A DNA stretch of 34,404 nucleotides, from the NCBI RefSeq assembly GCF_003611635.1, contig NZ_RAVZ01000062.1, forward strand, positions 1 to 34,404, in the 5' to 3' direction. Below, piece by piece: positions 16,748-26,858 of the stretch (position 1 is its first letter; every line of letters begins with the position of its first letter). A program made the position numbers and the translations under genes. Source of the DNA: Corallococcus terminator. GTDB lineage: Bacteria > Myxococcota > Myxococcia > Myxococcales > Myxococcaceae. The notes below the pieces were generated by a model that saw only the letters and a list, made by a program, of their open reading frames with translations, did not search any database and had not been told where the DNA came from.

Positions 16748-17848
16748 TCAGTCCGCAGCATCCTCTTCGGATGAGATGCCCGCATCCGCGTCCTCGTCCG
16801 GCAGCCTCTGCGAGGTGTCGAGGCCCGCGGCTTCCAGGAGGATCTTCCGACCCGTGGCGGGCAGGCTGAGGCCCGTCGTCGGGTGCCCGTTGGTGAGGAG
16901 CACCACCGCCGCAGCGTGTCCGGGCAGGAAGCCCACCCACGCCACGAAGCCGCCGTTGCCACCGGCCTTGCTCACCACCTTCGCTCCGCCGGGCGCATCT
17001 TGGATGTACCAGCCCAGGCCAATGGACTGATGCGCGGAGATCGCGAAGTGGGGCGTGTGCGCGAGCTTCATCGCTCGGTAGGTGAGCAGCGGCATGGAGG
17101 GGATGCGGAAGAGGTTGCCCTCCAGGAAGCGCAGCATGTCCGACGCGGTGGAGTTGAAGCCCACGCCCCGGTAGCCGATGCGCTTTGCCTTCGCCGTGTA
17201 GCCCTGCGCGATGCGTTCGGGCCGGATGCCGGTGAGGTCCACGCGCGTGTCGCGCATCGTGAGCGGTTCCTGGAGGTCCGTGGCGAACAGCTCCGGGTAG
17301 CTGCGCCGCGCGGCGAAGGTGGTGGTGAAGCCCTGCGTCACCTCGCTCACGTTGGAGTAGCTGTAGTGCGCCCCCACGCGCGTCTCCGGGTTGAAGCGCG
17401 TCCAGAAGTCGAACATCGCCTGCGGTGGCACCTCACCCCGGTACAGCGCGCCCGCGGGGTGGCCGGGCACGTTGGCGGACGGCATGCCCGCCGTCATGGT
17501 GCCCAGCGATTGGGGCGTCACCTGCCGGATGACAGTCCCCTGCTGGCGGACCTCTCCCGGCAGGAAGCGGGTGATCTGATCCGTCAGCGCCATCTTCCCC
17601 TCCACGATGCGCGCAGCGGCGAGCGTGTTGGTGAAGACCTTCTGCACGGATCCGATGAGGAACAGCGTGTCCTCGGCCACCGGTTGGCGGGTTTCACGGT
17701 CCGACAGGCCCGCGACGTAATGGGCGCGCACGTCTCCGCCGGCCACCGCCGCCGAAACGCCAATCTCCGTCTGCGTGCCCAGGTAGTCCTTCATGGCCGC
17801 CGCGACGAGCTGCTTCAGCCGCGCGGGGTCCTGCGCTTGGGTCGGCAT
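16748..17848 (-). CDS. Serine hydrolase, class C beta-lactamase/DD-peptidase family
   Basis: A 366-residue protein. The ATG at 17848 is preferred over 17914 because it has a GGAG ribosome site 8 bases upstream and avoids running into the neighbouring gene. The motifs are those of penicillin-binding-like serine hydrolases: S67-V-Q-K70 (SxxK), Y164-S-N166 (YxN) and K294-A-G296 in place of KTG. Such enzymes hydrolyse beta-lactams, D-amino peptides or esters. No signal peptide is visible at either start, so the protein may be cytoplasmic, which is unusual for the family. The stop codon overlaps a small hairpin (GAGCCC/GGGCTC, 16734-16749). The upstream gene ends 34 bp away, so the two may share a transcript. 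Confidence 0.85.
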   Translation of the reverse strand: MPTQAQDPARLKQLVAAAMKDYLGTQTEIGVSAAVAGGDVRAHYVAGLSDRETRQPVAEDTLFLIGSVQKVFTNTLAAARIVEGKMALTDQITRFLPGEVRQQGTVIRQVTPQSLGTMTAGMPSANVPGHPAGALYRGEVPPQAMFDFWTRFNPETRVGAHYSYSNVSEVTQGFTTTFAARRSYPELFATDLQEPLTMRDTRVDLTGIRPERIAQGYTAKAKRIGYRGVGFNSTASDMLRFLEGNLFRIPSMPLLTYRAMKLAHTPHFAISAHQSIGLGWYIQDAPGGAKVVSKAGGNGGFVAWVGFLPGHAAAVVLLTNGHPTTGLSLPATGRKILLEAAGLDTSQRLPDEDADAGISSEEDAAD

Positions 17849-17882
17849 GCAATGGCTCCGGAAGAAGGGGGGGCGTGGATGC

Positions 17883-18362
17883 CTACGACTCGTAGAGGGA
17901 GATGTCGCAGCCATTGCTGGTCATCTGGATCTTCATGTCCTCGGAGGCACCGTTGAGGAAGAAGTAGACGGTGGTGCCGTCGTCGGAGGCGTCCAGGGTG
18001 CAGTAGAAGTTCTGCTTGCACGTCCAGATCTTCCCGTTGTCATCCTGGAACTGGACCCACCAGTAGTCGTGGCCGATGGCGCCGGTCCAGTAGGTGGCTG
18101 GGAATGAAGAACTGGTGGCGTTCTGCGCGAGCGACGGCCAGTTGCCCTGCTGCTGATAGCTGGGGTCGTTGTTGTAGCGGTGGCGCAGCGTCACGCCGCT
18201 GATGGCCGACCCCCACTGGTTGACGACGACGCAGTTGGCGGTGCGCTCCGTGGACAGCGGGGCGCCGCCCTTCACGGCGGTGCGGGCCGTGTCGGGACGC
18301 AGGCGGGTGTCGAAGCCGGACCGGGGCTGACCACTCGAATCGAGGCGGGCGGAATTGCACAT
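17883..18362 (-). CDS. Small beta-rich protein, possibly an 'Up-regulated in Daf-2' (UDP) domain
   Basis: A 159-residue protein. The ATG at 18362 follows an AGGAG site six bases upstream; another ATG at 18380 lacks one. Residues about 43-159 are rich in Asn, Thr, Trp and Tyr and look like a single beta-sandwich: NQWGSAISGVTLRHRY near 48-63, TGAIGHDYWWVQF at 93-105, and KIWTCKQNFYCTL at 111-123. The sequence recalls the UDP domain of nematode and bacterial proteins, but this is a recollection of pattern and needs a profile search. Four Cys lie at 44, 115, 121 and 152. No signal peptide is seen. A sigma-54 promoter with two palindromic enhancer-type sites lies upstream, implying tightly controlled, inducible expression. 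Confidence 0.7.
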   Translation of the reverse strand: MCNSARLDSSGQPRSGFDTRLRPDTARTAVKGGAPLSTERTANCVVVNQWGSAISGVTLRHRYNNDPSYQQQGNWPSLAQNATSSSFPATYWTGAIGHDYWWVQFQDDNGKIWTCKQNFYCTLDASDDGTTVYFFLNGASEDMKIQMTSNGCDISLYES

Positions 18363-18418
18363 GGGTTGCTCCTGGAACACCGGGGGTTGGATTCATCCGG
18401 TGGATGCCAGGAGCCATG

Positions 18419-18434
18419 AGCAAGCGATGTGCCG
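18419..18434 (-). promoter_or_regulatory. Sigma-54 promoter of the UDP-like gene
   Basis: The minus strand reads CGGCAC-ATCGC-TTGCT, matching the -24/-12 consensus (TGGCAC-N5-TTGCW) except for its first base. Transcription should start near 18408, giving a leader of about 46 bases that contains the AGGAG ribosome site. A sigma-54 activator gene ends 100 bases upstream. Confidence 0.65.
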
Positions 18435-18495
18435 CGCCTCGCTTCCCTCTGGGAGGCCGTGAGGGACGGTGCTTTCGACAGGGTTCGACGCCTTT

Positions 18496-18531
18496 CGACG
18501 CGTCGGAACATGTCGGCACCGACGCGTCGGA
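18496..18531. promoter_or_regulatory. Twin CGACGCGTCGGA palindromes, probable enhancer (UAS)
   Basis: CGACGCGTCGGA occurs at 18496-18507 and again at 18520-18531, 24 bp apart. Each holds the perfect palindrome CGACGCGTCG, extended to 12 bp (CCGACGCGTCGG) at 18519-18530. They lie about 88-123 bases upstream of the predicted sigma-54 start, the usual position for an enhancer-binding protein. As RNA from the response-regulator gene they could also pair with each other (11-bp stem, 12-nt loop) and act as a terminator, but no U-tract follows. Confidence 0.55.
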
Positions 18532-18533
18532 CG

Positions 18534-19915
<1,382 letters not shown>

Positions 19916-19919
<4 letters not shown>

Positions 19920-22873
19920 GCGGAAGCCTCCGGGGGGTTCAGGGGCGCGCGGGGCAGGCTCACGGTGACGCGAGTTCCGCCCTCGACACGGCCTTCGATG
20001 CGCAGCGTGCCACCGTGCTCGCGCACGATGCCCTCCGCCAGCATCAGGCCCAGGCCGGTGCCTTCGCCGGGCTGCTTGGTGGTGAAGAAGGGTTCGAAGA
20101 TGCGTTGCGACAACTCCGGGGCGATGCCGTGGCCCCGGTCCTCCACCTGGATGCGCACCACGTCTCCAGCGGCTTCCGCCAGCAGGTCCACCCGCGCCCC
20201 CGTGGGCGACGCGTCGATGGCGTTGGTCAGGAGGTTCACCAGCACCTGCTCCAGCCGCTGCGCGTCGCCTCTCACGTCCAGCCCGTCCGGGCTCTGGTGC
20301 GTGCACGCCACGTCGCGGCCCTTGCGAGACAACTGCGCCAGTTGCGCGGCCTCCGCGAGCAGCTGGCCCACCGGCACGCGCGTGAAGGGCCGGGACTCGC
20401 CGCCCACCGTGCCCGCGTGGCCGAAGCCCACGAGCGTCCGGACGATGGCGTCGATGCGGCGGCACTGCTGGAGGATGAGCCCCACGCGCTCGCGCACCGC
20501 CTCCGGGTCCTCCAGGTCGTACTTGAGGTTCTGCGTGAGGCTGGCGATGGCGGTGAGCGGGTTGCCAATCTCATGCGCCACGCCCGCGGCCACCCGGCCC
20601 AGCGACGCGAGCCGGTCCTGGTGCGCGAGCCGCGCGTCCACCGCCTTGCGCTCCGTCCAGTCCTCCACCAGGAGCGTCATGCCCTGTGCATCCCCCGCGC
20701 GGTCTCCGTCGGATGGCGTCAGCCGCGAGCAGTGCACGCGCAGGATGCGCGTCTGGCCCCCCACCGGGACGCGCGCCTCCGTGTCGCTGGCCAGGGAAGA
20801 GGCCACGTCTGAAAGCAGGGTGCCCCAGGGCTCCGGCAGATGCGCCAGCGGGTGGCCGCGCGCCGCGTCCATGGACACGCGCGACACCGCCTCCAGCGCC
20901 GCGTTCCAGATGACGACCTCTCCGTCCGGGCCCACCGTGCACACGCCCAGCGGCAGGTCCTCCAGGATGCGGTAGAGGTAGCGGCGCACGACCTCCAGTT
21001 CGCGCACCGGCCCGCGCATGTCCCGTGCGTCGCGCACCCGCTCCTCCACGAAGCGCAGTTGATCCGCCAGGGCGGTGCGCGCGCCGGGGTCCAACCGCAG
21101 CGCTTCGCCCACCGCGAGCCGGGCCAGCACCGGGCCGATGAGGCCGGACAGGTTGCGCTCCACGCCGTCGCGCAGGCGGCGCAACTCCGCGGGCCGACGC
21201 TCGTCCGGGGGCAACTCCAGGGCCTCGCGCGCGCGGTCCACCTCCGCCGCCGCCACCTGCGCGCCCAGCACCGGCTCCAACTGCCGGCGGAACTCGTCGG
21301 GGGAGCTGGCCGCCACGCTGCCCTCGGCGAGCCCCGGCGCCTCGCGCGCGCACACCCGGGCGGCCTCCTTCTCCTCCACCGACTGGCGCGTCATCAGCGA
21401 TACGGCAACGAAGCACAGCGCGTTGAGCCCCAGCGACGTGAACGTGGCGAAGCCCCACGGTTCGTCCGCGGAGAAGCCGAGCGCGACGGAGGCCTGGTTC
21501 GTCCACGCCACCACCGACGGCGGCTCCCACAGGGGCGCGACCAGCGTGGCCGTCCACGTCGCGGCCCCCGCGCCCAGCCCCGCGAGCAGGCCCGCGCGCG
21601 TCGCCTGGGTCCACAGCAGCAGGCCCAGCACGCCCGGCGCGAACTGCGCCGTCGCCACGAAGGACACGAGCCCCAGGTCCACGAGCCCCGTCGCCCGCGT
21701 GTCGATGAGCCGGTAGAAGCCGTAGCCCGCGAGGATGATGGCGGCGATGAGCACGCGCCGGGCCCAGAGCAGCCACCCGTAGAGGTCGTCCCGGCCGCGC
21801 GCGGTGCCCAGGGGCAGCACCAGGTGCGTCAGGCACATGGGCGCGAGCGCGAGCGTGGTGACGATGACCATCGCGCTCGCCGCGGACACGCCGCCCAGGA
21901 ACGCGAGCAGCGCCACGGCTGTTGCCCCCTTCGCGGCGGGCACGGAGAGCACGTGGAAGTCCGCGGGCCAGGGCAGGCCCAGCGCTTCTCCGGACCACAG
22001 CAGCACGGGCACTGCCGCGTTGATGAGCAGCATCAACAGCGGGAAGGCCCACGCGACGGTGGCCAGGCCGTCGCGCTCCGGTGCCTCGGTGAAGGCCACG
22101 TGGTACTGGCGGGGCGTGAGGAAGGCGGCGACGACGGAGAGCACCAGCAGCGGGGCCCAGGACGCGTCGCGCGCGGGGCGTTGCAGCGCCTCCACCGCTT
22201 CGGGGTGCACGGTGAGCCAGTCCTGCAATCCACCCACGCCGCCGAAGACAGACACCACGCACCAGCCCGCGACGATGATGAGCGCCAGCAGCTTCACGCC
22301 GGACTCGAAGGCGATGGCCAGCATCAGGCCCTCGTGACGCTCCCGCGGGGCGGGGTGGCGGGCGCCGAAGAGCAGCGAGAAGACCACCAGCACGCCGCAG
22401 AAGCCGGGGCCCACCAACGCGGGGGACGCGGCGGGGCTCAGAAGGCGGGCGGACTCCACGACGGCGCGAATCTGGAGGGCCAGGTAGGGCAGGCTGCCCG
22501 CAAGGATGAACAGCGTCACCGCGGTGCCCGTCACCTGACCGGGGTAGCGGAACGCGAGCAGGTCCGCGAGCGACGTGAGTTGCAGCTCGCGCGTCAGCCG
22601 CAAGAGGGGCCGCCACAGCACCGGGGCCAGCAGGCATGCGAGCGTGAGGCCCAGGTAGATGCCCAGGTAGCGGAAGCCGTGGCGGGCCGCGTAGCCCACG
22701 CTGCCGAAGTAGGACCAGGACGTGGCGTACACGCCCAGGGCCAGCGCGTAGACGAGCGGGTGCTGGGTGATGCGGGCCGGGATGCGGCCCCTTTCGGCGG
22801 CGTAGGCCACCAGGAACAGCACGCCCAGGTAGGCGACGGAGGCGACGACGAGCGGGCCCAGGCCCAGCGTCAT
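19916..22873 (-). CDS. SSS-STAC-PAS histidine kinase (CbrA/CrbS-like)
   Basis: A 985-residue protein from the ATG at 22873, which overlaps the stop of the small upstream gene. Residues about 1-500 form a sodium:solute symporter-like domain of about 13 transmembrane helices. Then come a STAC-like linker (about 525-600, [13 protein letters not shown]), a PAS domain (about 630-745), the dimerisation helix with His767 in AHEIGNPL, and an ATPase domain with [18 protein letters not shown] and GTGLGL. Such kinases couple solute transport or sensing to gene control: CbrA senses carbon and histidine status, and CrbS controls acetate use. Linkage to acs, actP and a porin favours acetate or a related acid as the signal; this is inferred. 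It pairs with the response regulator whose start overlaps its stop. Confidence 0.93.
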
Positions 22874-23061
22874 GGGCGCAGGCTCCGGTGCGCCACCCAG
22901 CCGCCCAGGGCAATGACGCCCAGCCACACGACGAAGGGAAGCCAGGCGGGCGCGCCTTGCGCCAGCCACAGTCGCCGCAGCGGGGAGCCGAACAGCAGCA
23001 CCGCGACGGCGAACACCAGCAGCGACGGCATGGCGGGAGGTTCCGCGGGAGGCCGCGACAT
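22870..23061 (-). CDS. Small two-TM protein translationally coupled to the SSS kinase (CbrX-like)
   Basis: A protein of about 63 residues with two hydrophobic segments, one near the N-terminus (PSLLVFAVAVLLF) and one near the C-terminus (WLPFVVWLGVIALGGWVA), joined by a short basic loop. Its stop overlaps the kinase start by four bases (ATGA), implying translational coupling. The start is uncertain: ATG 23061, GTG 23067 and ATG 23031 are all possible, and the last has the best upstream purines. A small coupled gene called cbrX precedes cbrA in Pseudomonas. This gene sits in the same place; sequence kinship is not proven. It may set kinase dosage or modulate the symporter domain. Confidence 0.65.
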   Translation of the reverse strand: MSRPPAEPPAMPSLLVFAVAVLLFGSPLRRLWLAQGAPAWLPFVVWLGVIALGGWVAHRSLRP

Positions 23062-23150
23062 GCGCACGAGGATAACAGCCCCGCCGGGCGTGGGGGGAGC
23101 TTGTGCGCGCCGTGGTCCTCCCCCCTCCGGGACTGCTAAGCCAACGAGCC

Positions 23151-24689
23151 ATGGCCTCCCCGGAAGTGCCCCCCTTCTCCGAGCTGTCCCAGTTCACCCT
23201 CGACCGCGAATCACTGAGGTTGCTGCCGGAGTCCTTCTGCCGCCGCCTGGGCGTCGCGGTGATGGGACGGGTGGATGCCACGAAGGAGCAGGAGCCGGTG
23301 ACGGTGGCGATGCTGCATCCGGACGACCTGTCCGTGCGCTATCGCATCGCGGACTTCCTGCGCCGTCCGGTGCAGCCGGTGCGGCTGAACCAGTACGAAA
23401 TCGACACCGCGCTGGAGGTGGGGTTCGGCGCGGGCTCCCACCTCACGGTGGACGTGGTGCTGCGTCCGGGCACGCCCCTGTCGCAGCAGCCCACGGCGGT
23501 GGAACTGGTGAACCACGTGCTGACGCGGGCGGTGGAGCAGAACGCGTCCGACATCCACCTGGAGAGCTACCCGGATGACGTGGACCTGCGCTACCGCGTC
23601 GACGGCATCCTGCATCAGGCCTACACGGACATCTCCCCGGACTCCCTGCCGGAGGTGGTGGGCCGCATCAAGATCATGGCCGGGCTGGACATCTCCGAGC
23701 GGCGCAGGCCGCAGGATGGCCGGCTGCGGGCCCTCTTCCACGGGGAGGCGGGGCCCAAGTCGGTGGACTTCCGCGTGAGCGTGGTGCCGTCGCCGTCGGG
23801 CGAGGACGTGGTCATCCGCCTGCTCGACGCCACGGTGGGCCTGGTGCCGGTGGAGAAGTTGGGGATGACGCCGGAGGTGCAGGCGACGGTGCTTCGGCTT
23901 CTGGGCAACCCGGAGGGGCTGGTGCTGGTGACGGGACCCACGGGCAGCGGGAAGACGACGACGCTGTACGCGGCGCTGGCCCGGCTCAACGACGGGCGCA
24001 AGAAGATCATCACCGCCGAGGACCCCATCGAATACGTGGTCCCCAAGGTGAACCAGAAGCAGGTGTCGACGCAGATGCCGCACCTGACCCTGTTGCGCGC
24101 GCTCCTGCGGCAGGACCCCAACGTGATGCTGGTGGGAGAGATTCGCGACCTGGAGACGGGCAGCACCGCGCTGATGGCGGCCTCCACGGGGCACGTGGTG
24201 CTGGGCACGCTGCACACAGCGGATGCGATTGGCACGGTCAGCCGCCTGCGGGGGCTGAAGCTGGAGGACGGCGACATCGCGGAGGCGCTGCTCGCGGTGC
24301 TGGCCCAGCGGCTGGTGCGGAGGATCTGCCCTGGGTGTTCCGCGCCCGCGACGCCGACGCCGGAGCAGGTGGCGCTGTTGGGGCCGCTCCTGGACGGCGT
24401 GCAGCCCCGGGCGGGGCAGGGCTGCGAGGCGTGCCGTCACACCGGCTTCAAGGGCCGGGTGGGGTTGTTTGAATTGCTGGTGGTGGACCCCGACCTGCAA
24501 TTGCTCATCGCGACCGGGGCGCCCGTCGTGCAACTGCGCCGGCACGCGATGGCCCGGGGCTTCCGCACGCTGGTGCAGGACGCCCTGGAGAAGGTGGCGG
24601 CGGGCGTCACCACGCTGCATGAGCTGACGCGCGTGGTGCCCTACCGCTACCTCGTCACGGCGCGCGAGGAGCGCGGTACGGCCGGCTGA
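23151..24689 (+). CDS. GspE/PilB-family secretion or pilus ATPase
   Basis: A 512-residue protein; the ATG at 23151 is chosen because upstream sequence belongs to the divergent promoter. After a short N-terminal domain (about 1-110) come the ATPase motifs: Walker A GPTGSGKTT (262-270), Asp box AEDPIEY (289-295), Walker B VMLVGEIRD (325-333) and His box GTLHTAD with His355. A zinc-binding four-Cys module, C393/C396 and C425/C428, follows as in GspE and PilB. These hexamers drive pseudopilus or type IV pilus assembly at the inner membrane. No other pilus or type II secretion gene lies in this window, so it probably serves machinery encoded elsewhere or is a paralogue. The gene is divergent from the kinase operon. 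Confidence 0.92.
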   Translation: MASPEVPPFSELSQFTLDRESLRLLPESFCRRLGVAVMGRVDATKEQEPVTVAMLHPDDLSVRYRIADFLRRPVQPVRLNQYEIDTALEVGFGAGSHLTVDVVLRPGTPLSQQPTAVELVNHVLTRAVEQNASDIHLESYPDDVDLRYRVDGILHQAYTDISPDSLPEVVGRIKIMAGLDISERRRPQDGRLRALFHGEAGPKSVDFRVSVVPSPSGEDVVIRLLDATVGLVPVEKLGMTPEVQATVLRLLGNPEGLVLVTGPTGSGKTTTLYAALARLNDGRKKIITAEDPIEYVVPKVNQKQVSTQMPHLTLLRALLRQDPNVMLVGEIRDLETGSTALMAASTGHVVLGTLHTADAIGTVSRLRGLKLEDGDIAEALLAVLAQRLVRRICPGCSAPATPTPEQVALLGPLLDGVQPRAGQGCEACRHTGFKGRVGLFELLVVDPDLQLLIATGAPVVQLRRHAMARGFRTLVQDALEKVAAGVTTLHELTRVVPYRYLVTAREERGTAG

Positions 24690-24697
24690 CGACGGCG

Positions 24698-26278
24698 TCA
24701 GTCCAGCTTCGTGTCCAGGCCCGAGGGCAGCAGCACGGTGAACGCGGAGCCCTGCCCGAGCGTGCTCCGGACCTGGACGATGCCGCCGTGGGCTTCGACG
24801 ATCTGCTGGGTGATGAAGAGGCCCAGCCCCAGCCCCCCGTAGTTGCGCTCTGATACCGCGCGCACGAAGCGATCGAAGACGCGGGGCTGGTGCTCTGGCG
24901 CGATGCCGATGCCTTCGTCCTGCACGGTGAGGAGGGCCAGCCCGGAGTCCATGCGCACGTGGACGCGGATGGGTTTTCCCGCGCCGTACTTGAGCGCGTT
25001 GGTGAGCAGGTTGGTCAGCACCTGCTCCATCCGGACCCGGTCCCAGTTGCCGGGCAGGGGGGCCGGCGCCTCCAGGTTCACCGTGGAGCCCACCTGGAGG
25101 GCCTGCGGCGTGTAGCGGACCACCACCTCCCGAGCGAGCGCGGTCAGGTCCATGGGCGTCCGGTTCAAGCGCAACTGGCCCATGCTGATGCGTGAGACAT
25201 CCAGCAGGTCCTCGATGAGGTCCGCGAGCTTGCGGACCTGTCGGCGCGCCACGTCCAGGTCCCGGGTCAGCCGCCCCACGGGCAGGGTGGCCTCCGGGTG
25301 GTTCTCCACGACGCGCAGCAGGGATGTCAGCTTCAGTTGCAGCGGCGTCAGCGGCGTCTTCAGCTCATGGGAGGCGACGGACAGGAACTCGTCCCGGGCG
25401 AGCACGGCGTCCCGCAGCATCTCCAGCTCGCGCCGTTCCTGGGTCTGCTTGTGCTGCGTGAAGTCGCGCGTCACCTTGGCGAAGCCCCGCAGCGTCCCTT
25501 GTGGGTCATACAGCGCGGTGATGACGACGCTGGCCCAGAAGCGGCTGCCATCCTTGCGGATCCGCCAGGCCTCTTCCTCGAAGCGCCCCTCCTCCGCCGC
25601 CACCTGGAGGGCCCGTTGGGGCTTGCCCCGGGCCACGTCCTCGGGAGGATAGAAGCGGCCGAAGTACTGCCCGAGGACCTCCTCGGCCCGGTAGTTCTTG
25701 ATGCGCTCGGCCCCCGCGTTCCAGGTGCTGACCCGGCCTTCGGGGTCGAGCATGTAGATGGCGTAGTCCTGGATGCTTTCAATCAGCAGCCGGAAGCGCT
25801 CCTCGCTCTGGAGCAGGCGCTCCTGGGCCAGCTTGCGCTCCGTGAAATCGCGCGTCACCTTGCCGAAGCCCCGCAGGATCCCCTGGTCGTCGCGCAGCGC
25901 GGTGATGACGACGCTGGCCCAGAAGCGGCTTCCGTCCTTGCGCAGCCGCCATCCCTCCTCCTCGAAGCGGCCCTCCCGGGTGACGAGCTCCAGCTCCGCC
26001 TGGGGCTTGCCCCGGGCCACGTCCTCCGGAGGGTAGAAGCGGCTGAAGTGCTGCCCGAGGATCTCCTCGGCCCGGTAGCCCTTGATGCGCTCGGCCCCCG
26101 CGTTCCAACTGGCGACGCGCCCCTCCAGGTCCAGGGTCAGGATGGCGTAGTCCCGGACGTTGTCGATGAGCAGGCGCAACTGGGCGTCCGCGTCGGTGAG
26201 GCCGTGACTGCTGGCGTAGGTGCCCCCCCTGTTGCCCGGGGATTCGGGATCGAGGCGGTCATCCAGGGGGCTTCGCAT
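24698..26278 (-). CDS. PAS-PAS sensor histidine kinase with duplicated PAS domains
   Basis: A 526-residue soluble kinase without transmembrane segments. Two nearly identical PAS-PAC modules (about 37-150 and 165-278), each with DYAI, WNAGAERIK, FYPPEDVARGKPQ and KDGSRFWASVVITAL, are offset by exactly 128 residues. This is an in-frame 384-bp duplication, also visible in the DNA (for example CAGCGCGGTGATGACGACG at 25511 and 25895). The kinase core has His304 in SHELKTPL, then NLLTNALKYG, DEGIGIAPEH and GLGLGLFI. The PAS modules likely sense a ligand, redox state or oxygen in the cytoplasm. No response regulator is adjacent, so its partner is elsewhere. It is convergent with the GspE-like gene, 8 bp apart. 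Confidence 0.93.
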   Translation of the reverse strand: MRSPLDDRLDPESPGNRGGTYASSHGLTDADAQLRLLIDNVRDYAILTLDLEGRVASWNAGAERIKGYRAEEILGQHFSRFYPPEDVARGKPQAELELVTREGRFEEEGWRLRKDGSRFWASVVITALRDDQGILRGFGKVTRDFTERKLAQERLLQSEERFRLLIESIQDYAIYMLDPEGRVSTWNAGAERIKNYRAEEVLGQYFGRFYPPEDVARGKPQRALQVAAEEGRFEEEAWRIRKDGSRFWASVVITALYDPQGTLRGFAKVTRDFTQHKQTQERRELEMLRDAVLARDEFLSVASHELKTPLTPLQLKLTSLLRVVENHPEATLPVGRLTRDLDVARRQVRKLADLIEDLLDVSRISMGQLRLNRTPMDLTALAREVVVRYTPQALQVGSTVNLEAPAPLPGNWDRVRMEQVLTNLLTNALKYGAGKPIRVHVRMDSGLALLTVQDEGIGIAPEHQPRVFDRFVRAVSERNYGGLGLGLFITQQIVEAHGGIVQVRSTLGQGSAFTVLLPSGLDTKLD

Positions 26279-26347
26279 GGATGAAGCGTAGCCGCTTCCG
26301 GGGGCCGATTCGGCGGTGTCGCGCGGCAGGTTCCGCAGCCAGACACT

Positions 26348-26376
26348 CCCGCCTGGGTGTCATGCGCCCAGGCGGG
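26348..26376. repeat. Perfect 10-bp inverted repeat in a long non-coding gap
   Basis: CCCGCCTGGG (26348-26357) and CCCAGGCGGG (26367-26376) pair perfectly with a 9-base loop. It lies upstream of the PAS-PAS kinase gene and follows no plus-strand gene closely, so it could be an orphan terminator or an operator. The surrounding gap 26279-26858 (580 bp) holds no convincing gene; only the promoter-like patch at 26666-26695 stands out. Confidence 0.4.
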
Positions 26377-26665
26377 CGGGGGCTTGGAGCATCCCTGTCC
26401 GCCGCTGCCCGCATCCAGCGGCTCGCTCCCGGCACCTCATGCCGCGGAGGGTCCTATGCGCCGCCGACGCGATTTCGCCCTGGCGTACCCGCCACAAAGA
26501 CGACGCTGGCCGGTTCGGAGTCGTCTTCTCGGTGATGGGATTGGGATTGGGGATGCGGCGGCTGGAGTGACAGCGCAGGAGCGAGTCGATGTTGTGAGTC
26601 TTGGATGACTCCGGATGGGTCGATGATTGCTTGCAACACCACGGAATGGATGTCTTTGGGCGCCC

Positions 26666-26695
26666 TGGACAATTCACATAATAACTGTTTATTCT
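26666..26695 (+). promoter_or_regulatory. Sigma-70-like promoter in an AT-rich patch
   Basis: TGGACA (26666-26671) and TATTCT (26690-26695), separated by 18 bases, lie in a conspicuously AT-rich stretch in this high-GC DNA. They are about 163 bases before the toroid protein start at 26859. The leader would be long; no riboswitch was recognised in it. Confidence 0.35.
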
Positions 26696-26858
26696 GACCT
26701 GGCACGTCCTTCGTGGGGCGCAACCTTCCAGGTCAGACGCAAGTGCCGGAACACCGGGGCGCGGGACGCAAACGCGCGGGTGCCTGGCCTGCGTGTGTCC
26801 TGGGGGGCTCGGCTCCTCGCGGCTGGTCCGTGCTCACCCACCACCCTGGACGCATTCC

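Noticed and set aside
16734-16749. GAGCCC/GGGCTC hairpin at the serine hydrolase stop
   Set aside because: The short 6-bp stem overlaps the stop codon and lacks a U-tract, so it is not listed as a terminator.
26700-26715. TGGCACG-like element resembling a sigma-54 -24 box
   Set aside because: The -12 part reads TCGT and not TTGC at the required distance, so no functional -24/-12 pair is present.
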